In this document: positions 7,063 through 14,513 of the stretch, in pieces
Numbering within the stretch: position 1 is the first letter of the stretch
Layout: every line of letters begins with the position of its first letter
Source of the DNA: JANXLO01 sp038231295
Lineage (GTDB): Bacteria > Armatimonadota > Chthonomonadetes > Chthonomonadales > Chthonomonadaceae
DNA: 15,397 nucleotides
NCBI GenBank assembly: GCA_038231295.1
Contig: JBBRLP010000127.1
Coordinates: forward strand, 1 to 15,397
Direction: 5' to 3'
Notes under the pieces: generated by a model
What the model was told of the DNA's origin: nothing
The model's database searches: none
Seen by the model: only the letters and a program-made list of their open reading frames with translations
Translations under genes and position numbers: made by a program

Positions 7063-7111
7063 TTGGCCTGAACCCAATGGGATGCGCCGAACTTTCGTTC
7101 GGCGCGGCCAA
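7063..7111 (-). promoter_or_regulatory. GAAA-capped RNA hairpin in front of the NlpC/P60 gene
   Basis: On the minus-strand transcript, 7105-7097 and 7092-7084 form a perfect 9-bp GCGCCGAAC/GTTCGGCGC stem closed by GAAA, a GNRA tetraloop only in this orientation. A second helix, TTGGCC (7106-7111) with GGCCAA (7063-7068), can extend it across an asymmetric bulge and ends just upstream of the GGAGG ribosome site. There is no U-run, so a 3' end-stabilising, processing or translation-control element between the VWA and NlpC cistrons is more likely than a terminator. Confidence 0.5.
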
Positions 7112-7151
7112 TCTGCATTCATTTCACTTATCGAACGAACCTCCCGTAACG

Positions 7152-8756
7152 TCAGCGGTTCGTTCTCAGGTTGACGTACTGGTAGGTGCCTTCGGTATCG
7201 ATGGCGATGCCGCGCATCAGCGGTTCGCCTTTGTATTTTTCGCCGAGACAGAGGGCCAGCGTCGAGATACGGACGTTCTGTTTGTTGAGGGTGTGGATGT
7301 ATTCGCGTAACTGCCCGAAATCTTCGATGCCGAAGTTGGGTTCGCCGTCGGACATGAGGAATACCTGCGAAATCCCTTCGTATTTGAGAGCGATATCCAT
7401 CGCCCCGGACATATTGGTGCCATCGGCAAGGCGCAGGCGATCCACGTATTCGATAGCCCCCTGCACGATGTCGGGATCGGCGGGCAGCATATCCGGGTAG
7501 AGACGCTTGACATCGCGGCTGAAACTGACGATGTTGAAGGTATCGCCGGGTTTGAGACCGAGCAGCGCCTGCTTCAACACCTCTTTGGCTTTGCCGATCT
7601 TGTTGCCGTCGTGCATACTGCCGGAGACATCAAGGACGTAGACGATGTGGACGGCGCCATCGCGGTCGGCGCGGGGCTTCGCGCCGAAAACGCCGCCGCG
7701 TGCGATATTGCCGCCGCCCGCTCCGCCGCCCTGCCCGGAACCGCCCGCGCCCTTCCCGGTCCCGTTGAGCAGGCCCGCCACATCGCCGAAGGAGGGACTG
7801 CCCTTCCCCTCGGTTCCGCTGGCCGCTCCATTCCCGATGCCTGTGCCTTTGCCGCGTCCGTAGCCGGCAGAGGACTCGCCGCCCGTTCCCGGCAGTTCCG
7901 CGCCCGTGCCGTGTCCGCCGCCGGGAGGCCGGGTTCCGGTTCCGCTACCGGACGCATTGCCGTTGCCATTTCCGGATGCGTTAGAGAGCGAGCCGACCGC
8001 GACTTTGCCGTTCTGATTGGTTCCGATGCCCTTCCCTCGTGCGAAACCGACGCCGCCCCCGTTGCCCGCTCCGACGTTGCCGCCCGTTCCCGGTCCAAGC
8101 CCTGCTTTCTCTTCCGGAATCTGGGTGAGAGCCAGAGGATTGTTGACGGAGAGAATCGAATTTCCGCCTCCGCCGCCTGTGGAGGGCGCGACTTTCGGCA
8201 GGTTTTTGCCGCCCTTGCCACCGCCATTATAGAGGACTTCTTCGGGCGGGGCTTCGGGGGTCGGGGCGCCGCCTTTGCCTCCGAAGACATTGGCAGGCGA
8301 AGGGGTGCCTCCTCCAGCGTGTGGGGCATTCAGCGCGAGATGGGTGCGAGGCTGTGGGGCCGTTTTGGGAGCGTTCGGCATTCCCAGCGGGGCCGGTTTC
8401 TCGTCCGGCAACAGGACACTTCCCGCCGCAGGCGCGGCGGATTTGTGCGAATGTTCCGGGGTAACTTTTGCAATCGGCCTATTTTCGCCCCGAACGATGG
8501 CCCTGCGAATCGCAGGCTTTTCAACAGCGGCGACGGCGCGTTTCGTTTCGTGAGGTACGAGGACAGGTTTTGGCTTCGGGGTCGCTGCCGGTTTGGGAAC
8601 GGGCGTAGGCGCAGAGTCGAACGTGACCACGACCTCGTGTTCCTGCGTTTTTGCCGATCCCAGGTCGTAGTTCGGACTCGTCCACATCGCTCCCACATGC
8701 ACCAGGAACGATACCAGACAGAAAGCGATCAGCCAGTACCAGCGTTCAATCCGCAT
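7152..8756 (-). CDS. TonB-like membrane-anchored protein with C-terminal VWA domain
   Basis: Predicted inner-membrane energy-transducer-like protein, 534 residues. The N-terminal helix (about 6-24) carries Ser16 and His20 in VSFLVH, matching the Ser-x3-His pattern by which TonB and TolA engage ExbB/ExbD or TolQ/TolR. A Pro/Lys-rich stretch (about 48-70) follows, as in TonB. A long Gly/Asn-rich segment (about 140-360) may span the periplasm. The C-terminus is a VWA domain with an intact MIDAS: DVSGS (376-380), Thr447 in DGTNMSG, and Asp470 in LMSDGEPN. It therefore probably binds a divalent metal and a protein ligand. There is no TonB C-terminal domain. It is a paralogue of the PA14 protein upstream, sharing blocks such as PEAPPEEVLYNGGGKGGK and GGNVGAG. 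GGGGAG upstream of the ATG serves as the ribosome site. The ligand is unknown. Confidence 0.8.
   Translation of the reverse strand: MRIERWYWLIAFCLVSFLVHVGAMWTSPNYDLGSAKTQEHEVVVTFDSAPTPVPKPAATPKPKPVLVPHETKRAVAAVEKPAIRRAIVRGENRPIAKVTPEHSHKSAAPAAGSVLLPDEKPAPLGMPNAPKTAPQPRTHLALNAPHAGGGTPSPANVFGGKGGAPTPEAPPEEVLYNGGGKGGKNLPKVAPSTGGGGGNSILSVNNPLALTQIPEEKAGLGPGTGGNVGAGNGGGVGFARGKGIGTNQNGKVAVGSLSNASGNGNGNASGSGTGTRPPGGGHGTGAELPGTGGESSAGYGRGKGTGIGNGAASGTEGKGSPSFGDVAGLLNGTGKGAGGSGQGGGAGGGNIARGGVFGAKPRADRDGAVHIVYVLDVSGSMHDGNKIGKAKEVLKQALLGLKPGDTFNIVSFSRDVKRLYPDMLPADPDIVQGAIEYVDRLRLADGTNMSGAMDIALKYEGISQVFLMSDGEPNFGIEDFGQLREYIHTLNKQNVRISTLALCLGEKYKGEPLMRGIAIDTEGTYQYVNLRTNR
7778..8240. repeat. Gly-rich coding block duplicated at 10105-10590
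   Basis: The middle of the VWA gene and of the PA14 gene are direct repeats with high nucleotide similarity. A 30-bp stretch is identical at 7909-7938 and 10259-10288, offset 2350 bp. Recombination between the copies would delete the PA14 domain and the intergenic palindrome and leave a hybrid VWA protein. The duplication is older than trivial, since indels and substitutions have accumulated between the shared blocks. Confidence 0.7.
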
Positions 8757-8898
8757 TGTCGTTGCTCTCCCCGGATATTTCCGGTCTTACTATGTCAGGC
8801 CGGGTTTTTCAAACTCCGGGAGTTTGGCCGAAGGTTGAAAACCCCCGTCATTAAAAAGCAAACGTCTTGCAGACGGAAATGCAAGAGGTTTCGGGTTA

Positions 8899-8970
8899 GT
8901 TTAGCGTCCCCTAGTTTTCGCCGGAGTGAACTCCTGCGCTAGAAAAAGCAAGTGGCTGCTTCGCAGGCAC
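8899..8970 (+). repeat. inner inverted-repeat arm, left
   Basis: This 72-bp arm is the reverse complement of 9278-9349 except at one base (A at 8941 against G). It contains GGAGT-ga-ACTCC at 8923-8934. Near-identity suggests recent origin or continuing correction between arms. Confidence 0.85.
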
Positions 8971-9277
8971 CGGACATTGGAAAGTTGCGGGTTGACCGAG
9001 CAGTATCGCCGTCTAATGGGGTGCGACGGAGTAAACTCCCCGCTATTTGACCTTCGGCCCAGTTTCCGAAGGAAACATTCCTGCTGTAAGGGCCGTTCTC
9101 CGCGTTCAACAACCTTCCAACAACACGTTTGTCCTTCGGACAATCCGGCGAAGCCGCGTAGCGAGGGATGAAACCCTTTGCTGCCCACTGACGGTCAACC
9201 CACCATGTTTTGCAACGGACGAACCCGTTGTGGCTTTCCCTGTCGGGCAACCCGCAACGTTTCGCCTTGTGCAAACC

Positions 9278-9349
9278 GTGCCTGCGAAGCAGCCACTTGC
9301 TTTTTCCAGCGCAGGAGTTCACTCCGGCGAAAACTAGGGGACGCTAAAC
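9278..9349 (-). repeat. inner inverted-repeat arm, right
   Basis: This is the partner of 8899-8970, 307 bp further on, with the matching palindrome GGAGT-tc-ACTCC at 9314-9325. If transcribed leftward with the cluster, the two arms would form a roughly 72-bp duplex, which RNase III-type enzymes could cleave. Confidence 0.85.
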
Positions 9350-9415
9350 CGCACTGCCAACGAGAAAATCGGGAGTTCCTGCCCGCTTCGTCCGCAGGAC
9401 GACCGCTTTTTCCAG

Positions 9416-9437
9416 CCCGGCACGTTCCTGTGCCGGG
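9416..9437. repeat. small perfect hairpin CCCGGCAC-N6-GTGCCGGG
   Basis: An 8-bp perfect stem with a 6-base loop lies in the part of the right half (9350-9468) that has no counterpart in the left half of the long palindrome. Just before it, CGTCC-gca-GGACG (9389-9401) is another short palindrome. In the leftward transcript this hairpin lies about 130 nt past the PA14 stop, without a U-run. Confidence 0.5.
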
Positions 9438-9570
9438 TAACGCACTCGAATCACTAACCGTCCACAGGGCATTTCCGTCTGGAAGACGTTTGCACTTTCA
9501 TGACGGGGGTTTTCAACCTCCGGCCAAACTTCCAAAGGTTTCAATCCCCGGCCAAACCCCGGTCATTTCC

Positions 9571-11151
9571 CTACTCCGCTTCCGCCTTCACATCGAGTAT
9601 AAGCGCGACCTGTTCGCGGGGGCCTTGAAAATACTGCACTTCTATGGTGTGTTTTCCCGGCTTTAACGCTATTGTACCATCTCTTTCCTGTGTCCCGTGC
9701 TGTCCGTCGTTATCAATGACGACTTTATTGTCTATGAACAGCTTTGAGCCGTCGTCGGAGGTCAGCCGGAAATGGTAGCGGGAGGGAAAGCGGACGCGGA
9801 ATTCGCCATTGTAATCAATGGCGAACCACTCGAAGCGATCCGTCACGCCGGGAAACCCTTTGGTGAAACTGCGCGTCGGGATGTTCAGACTCTGTGCGTA
9901 GATACTGCCGACGGATTTCAGCGCTTTGAAATCGGTGGGCAGACGGTTGGTGCCGGGAGCGAGGAAATAGATGTCGCCTTTGAGGGCAAAGGGAATCTGC
10001 TCTTTCGAGCCAAAACTTCCTGCGTTCGAGGAGCCTGCGCCCCGCCCCCCGATGCCGCCGTTCGTCCCGCCGCCACCGGAGGGGTCTCCGGCCAGAAGGC
10101 CGCCAATATCACCAAACGAGGGGGAACCCTTGCCCGCGAAGACGCTGCCACCCGGCCCGTCTCCCACGCCCGCCCCGCCGCCATTGCCGATGCCGACGCC
10201 CTTGCCGCGCCCATAGCCGATGCCTTCGCCGCCCGTTCCCGGCAGCTCCGCGCCCGTACCGTGTCCGCCGCCGGGAGGCCGGGTTCCGCTGCCACTGCCC
10301 TGGCTGTTGCCGTTGCCATTGCCGGATGCGTTGGAAAGCGACGCGACAGGCAGGCGACCGTTTGGGGTCGTGCCGATGCCTTTGCCGCGTGCAAAACCCA
10401 CGCCGCCGCCCGCACCCGCCCCGACGTTACCGCCCGTACCGGGGCCAGCGCCCGCCTTCTCTTCCGCAATGACATCTTTCGCCAGCGGATTATTGACAGA
10501 GAGGATGGAGTTGCCTCCTCCTCCGCCGAGGGCCGGGGCCTCTTTCGGCAACTGCTTGCCGCCCTTGCCGCCGCCATTATACAGCACCTCTTCCGGCGGG
10601 GCTTCGGGGCCAGAGGCTCCCCCCGACCCGTTTGGAATCACGGAAGGCGCGGGTGTTCCGCCGCCGACGTTGGACTCTTTTCGCGCCACCGTCAGGTGCG
10701 GCAGGGAGGGAGAGGTCATTTTGGGGGCTGTCGGCGTCCCCAGCGCGACGGGCTTCTCGTTCTCGATTTCCTTGATGCCGCCGCTGACCGCGCCTTTTGG
10801 CGTGGGATTGATCGGGAGAGGCTGTTTCGGCGCGCCCGTCGGCTCCGTCTTGCGCTCGACAACGACCGGGCGCGGAGTCGTCCGAACCGGCGCGACCATC
10901 TTCTTGCCGACAACGGGCTTCGGAGTCGGTTTCGGCTGCGGGGTCAGTTTCACTACAGGTTTCGGCACGGGAAGCGGTTTCGGTTCCGGCTTCTTCTCCG
11001 GCTGCGGCGGCCCCAGAGCGACTTCGATCTCCTTGGGCTTTTCGGGCCGGACGGGAGGCGCTGCCGGAGGTCCGAATTTTGTCATGAGGATATGCGCCCC
11101 AAAGGACACAAAACAGAAGGCGAGCAGCCAGTACCAGCGTTCGACGCGCAT
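9571..11151 (-). CDS. TonB-like membrane-anchored protein with C-terminal PA14 domain
   Basis: Predicted inner-membrane protein projecting a PA14 module, 526 residues. The N-terminus (MRVERWYWLLAFCFVSFGAH) nearly repeats that of the VWA paralogue and again has Ser16 and His20 in the membrane helix. Residues about 35-125 are very rich in Pro, Lys, Val and Thr (KPEPKPLPVPKP), as in TonB. A Gly-rich linker of some 200 residues follows. Residues about 390-522 form a PA14 domain with FRLTSDDGSKLFIDNKVVID (about 461-480) and DNDGQHG, the usual carbohydrate-binding beta-sandwich fold found in glycosidases, adhesins and fibro-slime proteins. A TonB C-terminal domain is absent. The gene lies 30 nt after exbD on the same strand, so energisation by that motor is inferred. 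AGGAAAG just before the ATG is the ribosome site. A sugar ligand is likely but unproven. Confidence 0.8.
   Translation of the reverse strand: MRVERWYWLLAFCFVSFGAHILMTKFGPPAAPPVRPEKPKEIEVALGPPQPEKKPEPKPLPVPKPVVKLTPQPKPTPKPVVGKKMVAPVRTTPRPVVVERKTEPTGAPKQPLPINPTPKGAVSGGIKEIENEKPVALGTPTAPKMTSPSLPHLTVARKESNVGGGTPAPSVIPNGSGGASGPEAPPEEVLYNGGGKGGKQLPKEAPALGGGGGNSILSVNNPLAKDVIAEEKAGAGPGTGGNVGAGAGGGVGFARGKGIGTTPNGRLPVASLSNASGNGNGNSQGSGSGTRPPGGGHGTGAELPGTGGEGIGYGRGKGVGIGNGGGAGVGDGPGGSVFAGKGSPSFGDIGGLLAGDPSGGGGTNGGIGGRGAGSSNAGSFGSKEQIPFALKGDIYFLAPGTNRLPTDFKALKSVGSIYAQSLNIPTRSFTKGFPGVTDRFEWFAIDYNGEFRVRFPSRYHFRLTSDDGSKLFIDNKVVIDNDGQHGTQERDGTIALKPGKHTIEVQYFQGPREQVALILDVKAEAE
10105..10590. repeat. Gly-rich coding block, partner of 7778-8240
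   Basis: This is the upstream copy of the direct repeat inside the PA14 gene. The shared protein blocks appear in the same order as in the VWA gene: EEVLYNGGGKGGK, NSILSVNNPLA, GPGTGGNVGAG, GVGFARGKGIGT, SLSNASGNGNGN, RPPGGGHGTGAELPGTGGE, GYGRGKG, GKGSPSFGD. Confidence 0.7.
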
Positions 11152-11181
11152 CTTTCCTAACCTCTTCCTGAGTGGGGCGAA

Positions 11182-11619
11182 CTAGGGGGAAGCGTTCGCA
11201 GGGCGATCTTTTTTCGGTTCTGTCGGCAGGGTGATATGGGTGAGGCCCGCCTGACGCGCCATATCCATCACCTCCATCACATTCGCATACATGACCGTCT
11301 GATCGGCTTTCACCAGAACGCGGGCATCTTTGTTGCGTTTTGCCGTGCCCATCAGCAGGCCCTGCACCTGTTCGGGACTCTGCACCTTCGCGTCTACATA
11401 CATCTTGCTGTCCGGGCCGATGTAGATCGTCAGGTCTTTCGGGGTCTCTGGAGCGCCTTCGCGGGTCGCGGTCTCCGGCAGAGTCAGATTGACGCCCGGT
11501 TTGCGAATGAAGACCGTCGTTACCATCATGATAATGAGCATGGTCAGCGCGATGTCAATCAGCGGAATCAGGTTCATCTGCGCCATCGGCTCGTCTTCGG
11601 AAGCGTTGTCTCCCTGCAT
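11182..11619 (-). CDS. exbD: ExbD/TolR family biopolymer transport protein
   Basis: Small inner-membrane subunit of the proton-driven ExbB-ExbD or TolQ-TolR motor, 145 residues, the usual family length. A short charged N-terminus leads into one membrane helix (about 17-40) with Asp22 in MNLIPLIDIALTML, the conserved proton-carrying aspartate. The periplasmic part (about 45-130) has the family pattern: VNLTLPETATRE, DLTIYIGPDSKMYVDAK and VLVKADQTVMYANVMEVMDMARQAGLTHI. Its ATG is one base after the exbB stop (TGA-g-ATG), which implies translational coupling. The next gene begins 30 nt downstream. ExbD and TolR cannot be separated by eye; the absence of TonB- or TolA-type C-terminal domains nearby leaves the assignment open. 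Confidence 0.92.
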   Translation of the reverse strand: MQGDNASEDEPMAQMNLIPLIDIALTMLIIMMVTTVFIRKPGVNLTLPETATREGAPETPKDLTIYIGPDSKMYVDAKVQSPEQVQGLLMGTAKRNKDARVLVKADQTVMYANVMEVMDMARQAGLTHITLPTEPKKDRPANASP

Positions 11620-11620
11620 C

Positions 11621-12271
11621 TCAGACTCTCTCTCTTTCGCGGACGGCCGCCGTGTTCAGGAACGGCATGAGTTGAGCGACATGGCCCTGGATGCGGAGCA
11701 GTTGGCCCTGCACCTGGCCGAGCAGGTAGTTATAGGCGATAACGGCGGGTATGGCGACGAGCAGCCCAAGCGCGGTGGCGCTCAACGCTTCCGAAATTCC
11801 CACCGACATCTTGTCTGCTCCGGCGCCAGAACTGGAGAGCGTCTGGAATGCCGCCTGAACGCCCAGGACGGTCCCGAACAGGCCGATGAAGGGGGAGGTG
11901 CTGCCGATGGTTGCCAGCGCGGTCAGATAGCGGCGCAGGCGCAGACGCTGCACGGAGACCGCGATGTCGGCGACCTGCTGATGCGCTTCGGCACTCGCGC
12001 CGCGCATCGCCACCAGCGTATTCATGACATGGGTGACCGGTGCGTAGGCCAGGGCGGGGTCGCTGATCCGGTTCATGTCGCCGTTCTGCATCGCTGTAAA
12101 GAGGATTTGAAACGCGGTGTCCTCTTCGCGCATCAGTTTGTTGTAGGTGAACAGCCGCTCCAGCAGAACCGCCAGCGCCAGCACCGAGCAGATGCCGAGC
12201 GGAATCGCCACCCACCCCGCCTTCTCAAACAGTTCCGCGATCAGAGTGTGGCCGAACATTTTCGTTAACAT
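11621..12271 (-). CDS. exbB: ExbB/TolQ/MotA family proton channel protein
   Basis: Inner-membrane scaffold of the motor that couples proton flow to an envelope partner, 216 residues. There are three membrane helices: about 18-38 (WVAIPLGICSVLALAVLLERL), about 110-135 (LATIGSTSPFIGLFGTVLGV, the most conserved part of the family), and about 155-180 (ISEALSATALGLLVAIPAVI, with the conserved small-residue and Thr channel face). A cytoplasmic loop with helical, charged sequence lies between the first two. The ATG at 12271 follows GGAGC by 9 nt. The gap to the TPR gene upstream is 19 nt, and the next gene (exbD) is one base downstream, so the three form one transcription unit. Confidence 0.93.
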   Translation of the reverse strand: MLTKMFGHTLIAELFEKAGWVAIPLGICSVLALAVLLERLFTYNKLMREEDTAFQILFTAMQNGDMNRISDPALAYAPVTHVMNTLVAMRGASAEAHQQVADIAVSVQRLRLRRYLTALATIGSTSPFIGLFGTVLGVQAAFQTLSSSGAGADKMSVGISEALSATALGLLVAIPAVIAYNYLLGQVQGQLLRIQGHVAQLMPFLNTAAVRERERV

Positions 12272-12290
12272 ACCGTAGGTGCTCCTGAGA

Positions 12291-14513
12291 TTACTGACCG
12301 CTGACCGCTTTCAGGGCGGCGAGGCGGATTTTGGCTTTTTTGACGAGTTCATGCTGTGGAAACTGCATGACGAGTTTGTCGAGACGCTGGATGGCCTCCG
12401 GCTTTTTGCCCGCTTTGTCGTAGGCGACCCCGGCCCAGTAGAGTCCGGTCGGGAGATACGGCCCGGCGGTCTTGTCGGCGGTGACGGCATCGAAGGCGCT
12501 GGCGGCATCGGCAGGACGGTTGAGATTGTAGAGCGCACTGCCGAGATTGAAACGGGCTTCAATCGCGAAGGGGCTTTTGGCGTCGTCGGAGAGCAGGCGT
12601 TCGTACTTCTCGCGGGCCTCGTCGTACTTCTCGGCTTTCAATCGCGCATTCCCGACCCGTAGCAGCGCCTCCGAAGTGTAGAGGTTCTTCGCGCTGTCGG
12701 CGGCAATCTTCTCCCAGAGCGGCAGGGCGGCGTCCGCTTTGCCCTGCTTCTCGGTGATCCAGGCTTGCAGGTACTGCGCGACGGCGGCGGTCTCCTGCGA
12801 GGGATTCAGTTCGAGCAGCGCCTTGTCGCTGGCGAGGGCGGCATCCCACTTCTGCTGATCTATCTGCGACTGCACGAGCGCACGGCGTACCTGCTCCTCG
12901 ACCTCCTTCGTCGGCTTCGGTGTCAGGGCGGCGTTCGCGGCTTTCTCCGCGCTGGCGGGCTGTTTCGCGTCCAGGAAGAGCAGGGCCAGTCGGGCCTGCG
13001 CGTCTCCGGCCCAGGTCGCGTTCGGACGCAGGCGCACGGCCTCGGTGAGCGCGGTAATGGCGGGCAGCGTTTTCGGGACGCCATCGTAGATCAGGCCGAG
13101 CAGGTACTGCGCTTCTGCCTGCGTCTCCTCGTCCGGTTTGGTTTTGAGGAGTTCGGTCAGCGTGGTGGTGGCTTCGGTCGGCTTCTTCGCGTCGAAATAG
13201 AGCTGCGCCACCCGCAGCGTCCCTTTGGCGCGTTCGGCAGGCGGCGCGTTTTTGAGCGCGTTCGCCAACTGCACCGGATCGCTGGTGGAAGAGACAATTC
13301 CGGCAAGGGCTTTTTTGGCTTCGGCGGCTTCGGGGGCCGTCGGGTAGCCGGTGACGAGGGCGCGATAGGCCGCGAGAGCCAGATCGTTCTGCTTCGCCGC
13401 CTGGTAGGCGTCGGCGGCTTTGAGCTGCGCCTTCGGCGCGAGGGCGTGTTTCGGGTACTTCGTGACGAACTTCGCGAGCAGGGGCGCGGCCTCCGCCGGA
13501 CGGTTCATCGCCAGCACCGCGTTGGCGTTCCAGTAGAGGCCCTGTGCCGCGACTTCCGGCTCAGTCGCTCCTGCGGCGATCTTGTAGGCGTTGGCGGCAG
13601 GCTCATACTGCTGCTGACGGTAGCGGGAGTTGCCCAGGCTTAGGGCGGCCCGGTAGCGCTGCGGGTCGGTGGCAGGCAGCCGGTTCAGTGCGGACTCCAG
13701 CCGGGTCGCGGCGGCGTTGTAGTCCTTCATCTCCAGCAGGGCCTGGATCAGCCCGTCTTCGGCCTCGGCGCGGGCCTCCGTAGCGTTTTTACTGCTGTTG
13801 TCGTTGAGCAGCCGCTCGAAATCGGAGCGTGCCTCGCCGTAGCGTTTGGCGTCGAGGTCTATCTGCCCGAGCAGCAGCAGGGCCTGAATGCGGTCGGGCG
13901 AATTATTGTTGCGGTTGAGGAACTCGCGGAAACGGTCGCGGGCGACATCGCTGTGATTCAGACGCAGGGCGGAGAGGCCCGCGCCATAGTAGGCGGCGTC
14001 CCGGAACTCGCTGCGGCCGTAGTCGCGAAACACCTTCTCGTAGGCGTCCTCCGCCTGCTGGTACTTTTTCAGGTTGAAGTCGGACTGCGCCAGCCAGAAC
14101 CAGGCATACGGGGCCTGCTCCGGGCGCAGATTGGTCTTCGTCACGGCTTCGAGCGGCGGCGCGGCCTTGTCGTACTGCTTCGCATAGTAGGCGGCTTCCC
14201 CGAGGCCCAACTGTGCCAGGGGCAGAATGGCGGGGTCTTTGCCCGCGATGGCCTTTTCGTAGGCGGGAACGGCCTGCGCGTACTGCTTGAGTTCCGCCCG
14301 GCAACGGCCCAGCACGAAGGCGGCGGTGGGGGCTTTCGGGTGTTTGGGATTGGCGGCAAGGAACGCATCGAGTTTCTGCGCCGCTTCGGTATATTTCTTC
14401 GCGTCGAACAGCGCGGAGGCTGCCGCGAGCTGTTCATCCGGGGGATCGGCCTGGACTCGGCCTGCCGTAAGGCAGACGGCCCCGGTCATCAGGAGGATCG
14501 CCAACTTTCGCAT
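12291..14513 (-). CDS. large secreted tetratricopeptide-repeat protein (YbgF/CpoB- or BamD-like repeats)
   Basis: Predicted periplasmic TPR solenoid, 740 residues, probably a scaffold for protein contacts. Signal peptide 1-22 (MRKLAILLMTGAVCLTAGRV, cleavage near VQA-DPP). Nearly all of the rest is TPR-like helical pairs of about 34-37 residues with Ala, Tyr and Gly at the expected places: FDAKKYTEAAQKLDAFLAANP near the start, AYEKVFRDYGRSEFRDAAYYGAG further in, and YDKAGKKPEAIQRLDKLV at the end. Roughly 18-20 repeats fit the length. The ATG at 14513 has GAGGAG 10 nt before it and opens a signal peptide; an ATG at 14555 in frame lacks both. It is the first gene of the leftward cluster. TPR proteins also accompany Tol-Pal motors (CpoB), which supports an envelope role, but this protein is much longer than CpoB. 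Confidence 0.85.
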   Translation of the reverse strand: MRKLAILLMTGAVCLTAGRVQADPPDEQLAAASALFDAKKYTEAAQKLDAFLAANPKHPKAPTAAFVLGRCRAELKQYAQAVPAYEKAIAGKDPAILPLAQLGLGEAAYYAKQYDKAAPPLEAVTKTNLRPEQAPYAWFWLAQSDFNLKKYQQAEDAYEKVFRDYGRSEFRDAAYYGAGLSALRLNHSDVARDRFREFLNRNNNSPDRIQALLLLGQIDLDAKRYGEARSDFERLLNDNSSKNATEARAEAEDGLIQALLEMKDYNAAATRLESALNRLPATDPQRYRAALSLGNSRYRQQQYEPAANAYKIAAGATEPEVAAQGLYWNANAVLAMNRPAEAAPLLAKFVTKYPKHALAPKAQLKAADAYQAAKQNDLALAAYRALVTGYPTAPEAAEAKKALAGIVSSTSDPVQLANALKNAPPAERAKGTLRVAQLYFDAKKPTEATTTLTELLKTKPDEETQAEAQYLLGLIYDGVPKTLPAITALTEAVRLRPNATWAGDAQARLALLFLDAKQPASAEKAANAALTPKPTKEVEEQVRRALVQSQIDQQKWDAALASDKALLELNPSQETAAVAQYLQAWITEKQGKADAALPLWEKIAADSAKNLYTSEALLRVGNARLKAEKYDEAREKYERLLSDDAKSPFAIEARFNLGSALYNLNRPADAASAFDAVTADKTAGPYLPTGLYWAGVAYDKAGKKPEAIQRLDKLVMQFPQHELVKKAKIRLAALKAVSGQ

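Larger units (their letters stand above)
8818..9533. repeat. compound long inverted repeat filling the gap between two TonB-like genes
   Basis: Outer arms 8818-8882 and 9469-9533 pair over 65 bp with about 6 mismatches. Inner arms 8899-8970 and 9278-9349 pair over 72 bp with one mismatch. A further imperfect pairing continues inward (8984-9003 with 9240-9258). Left outer and inner arms are 16 nt apart, right ones 119 nt, so the right half carries about 100 extra bases with two small hairpins. The loop holds short palindromes including GTTTCC-gaa-GGAAAC (9062-9076), TTGTCC-ttc-GGACAA (9129-9143) and GGAGT-aa-ACTCC (9028-9039). The right edge is 38 nt from the PA14 gene stop and the left edge 62 nt from the VWA start. 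No credible protein is encoded. A non-autonomous mobile element (MITE- or REP-like) or a structured RNA are the main options. Confidence 0.8.

Noticed and set aside
7611..8942. Long plus-strand open frame (443 codons) opposite the VWA gene.
   Set aside because: It is a GC-driven shadow of the Gly-rich coding sequence. The minus strand has the recognised domains.
8901..9337. Several open frames of about 80-160 codons inside the intergenic palindrome.
   Set aside because: They run on both strands through the inverted repeats, mirror each other's sequence, lack ribosome sites and show no protein-like composition.
9507..9556. Repeated units on the minus strand resembling GTTTGGCCGGGGATTGAAAC, like the end of a CRISPR repeat.
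   Set aside because: Only two adjacent copies and one in the left arm at 8822, each about 21-24 bp, without regular spacers and without cas genes. They are parts of the long inverted repeat.
9772..11185. Long plus-strand open frames opposite the PA14 gene (462 and 321 codons).
   Set aside because: Antisense shadows rich in Ala/Arg or Pro, without domains, caused by the repetitive Gly/Pro codons.
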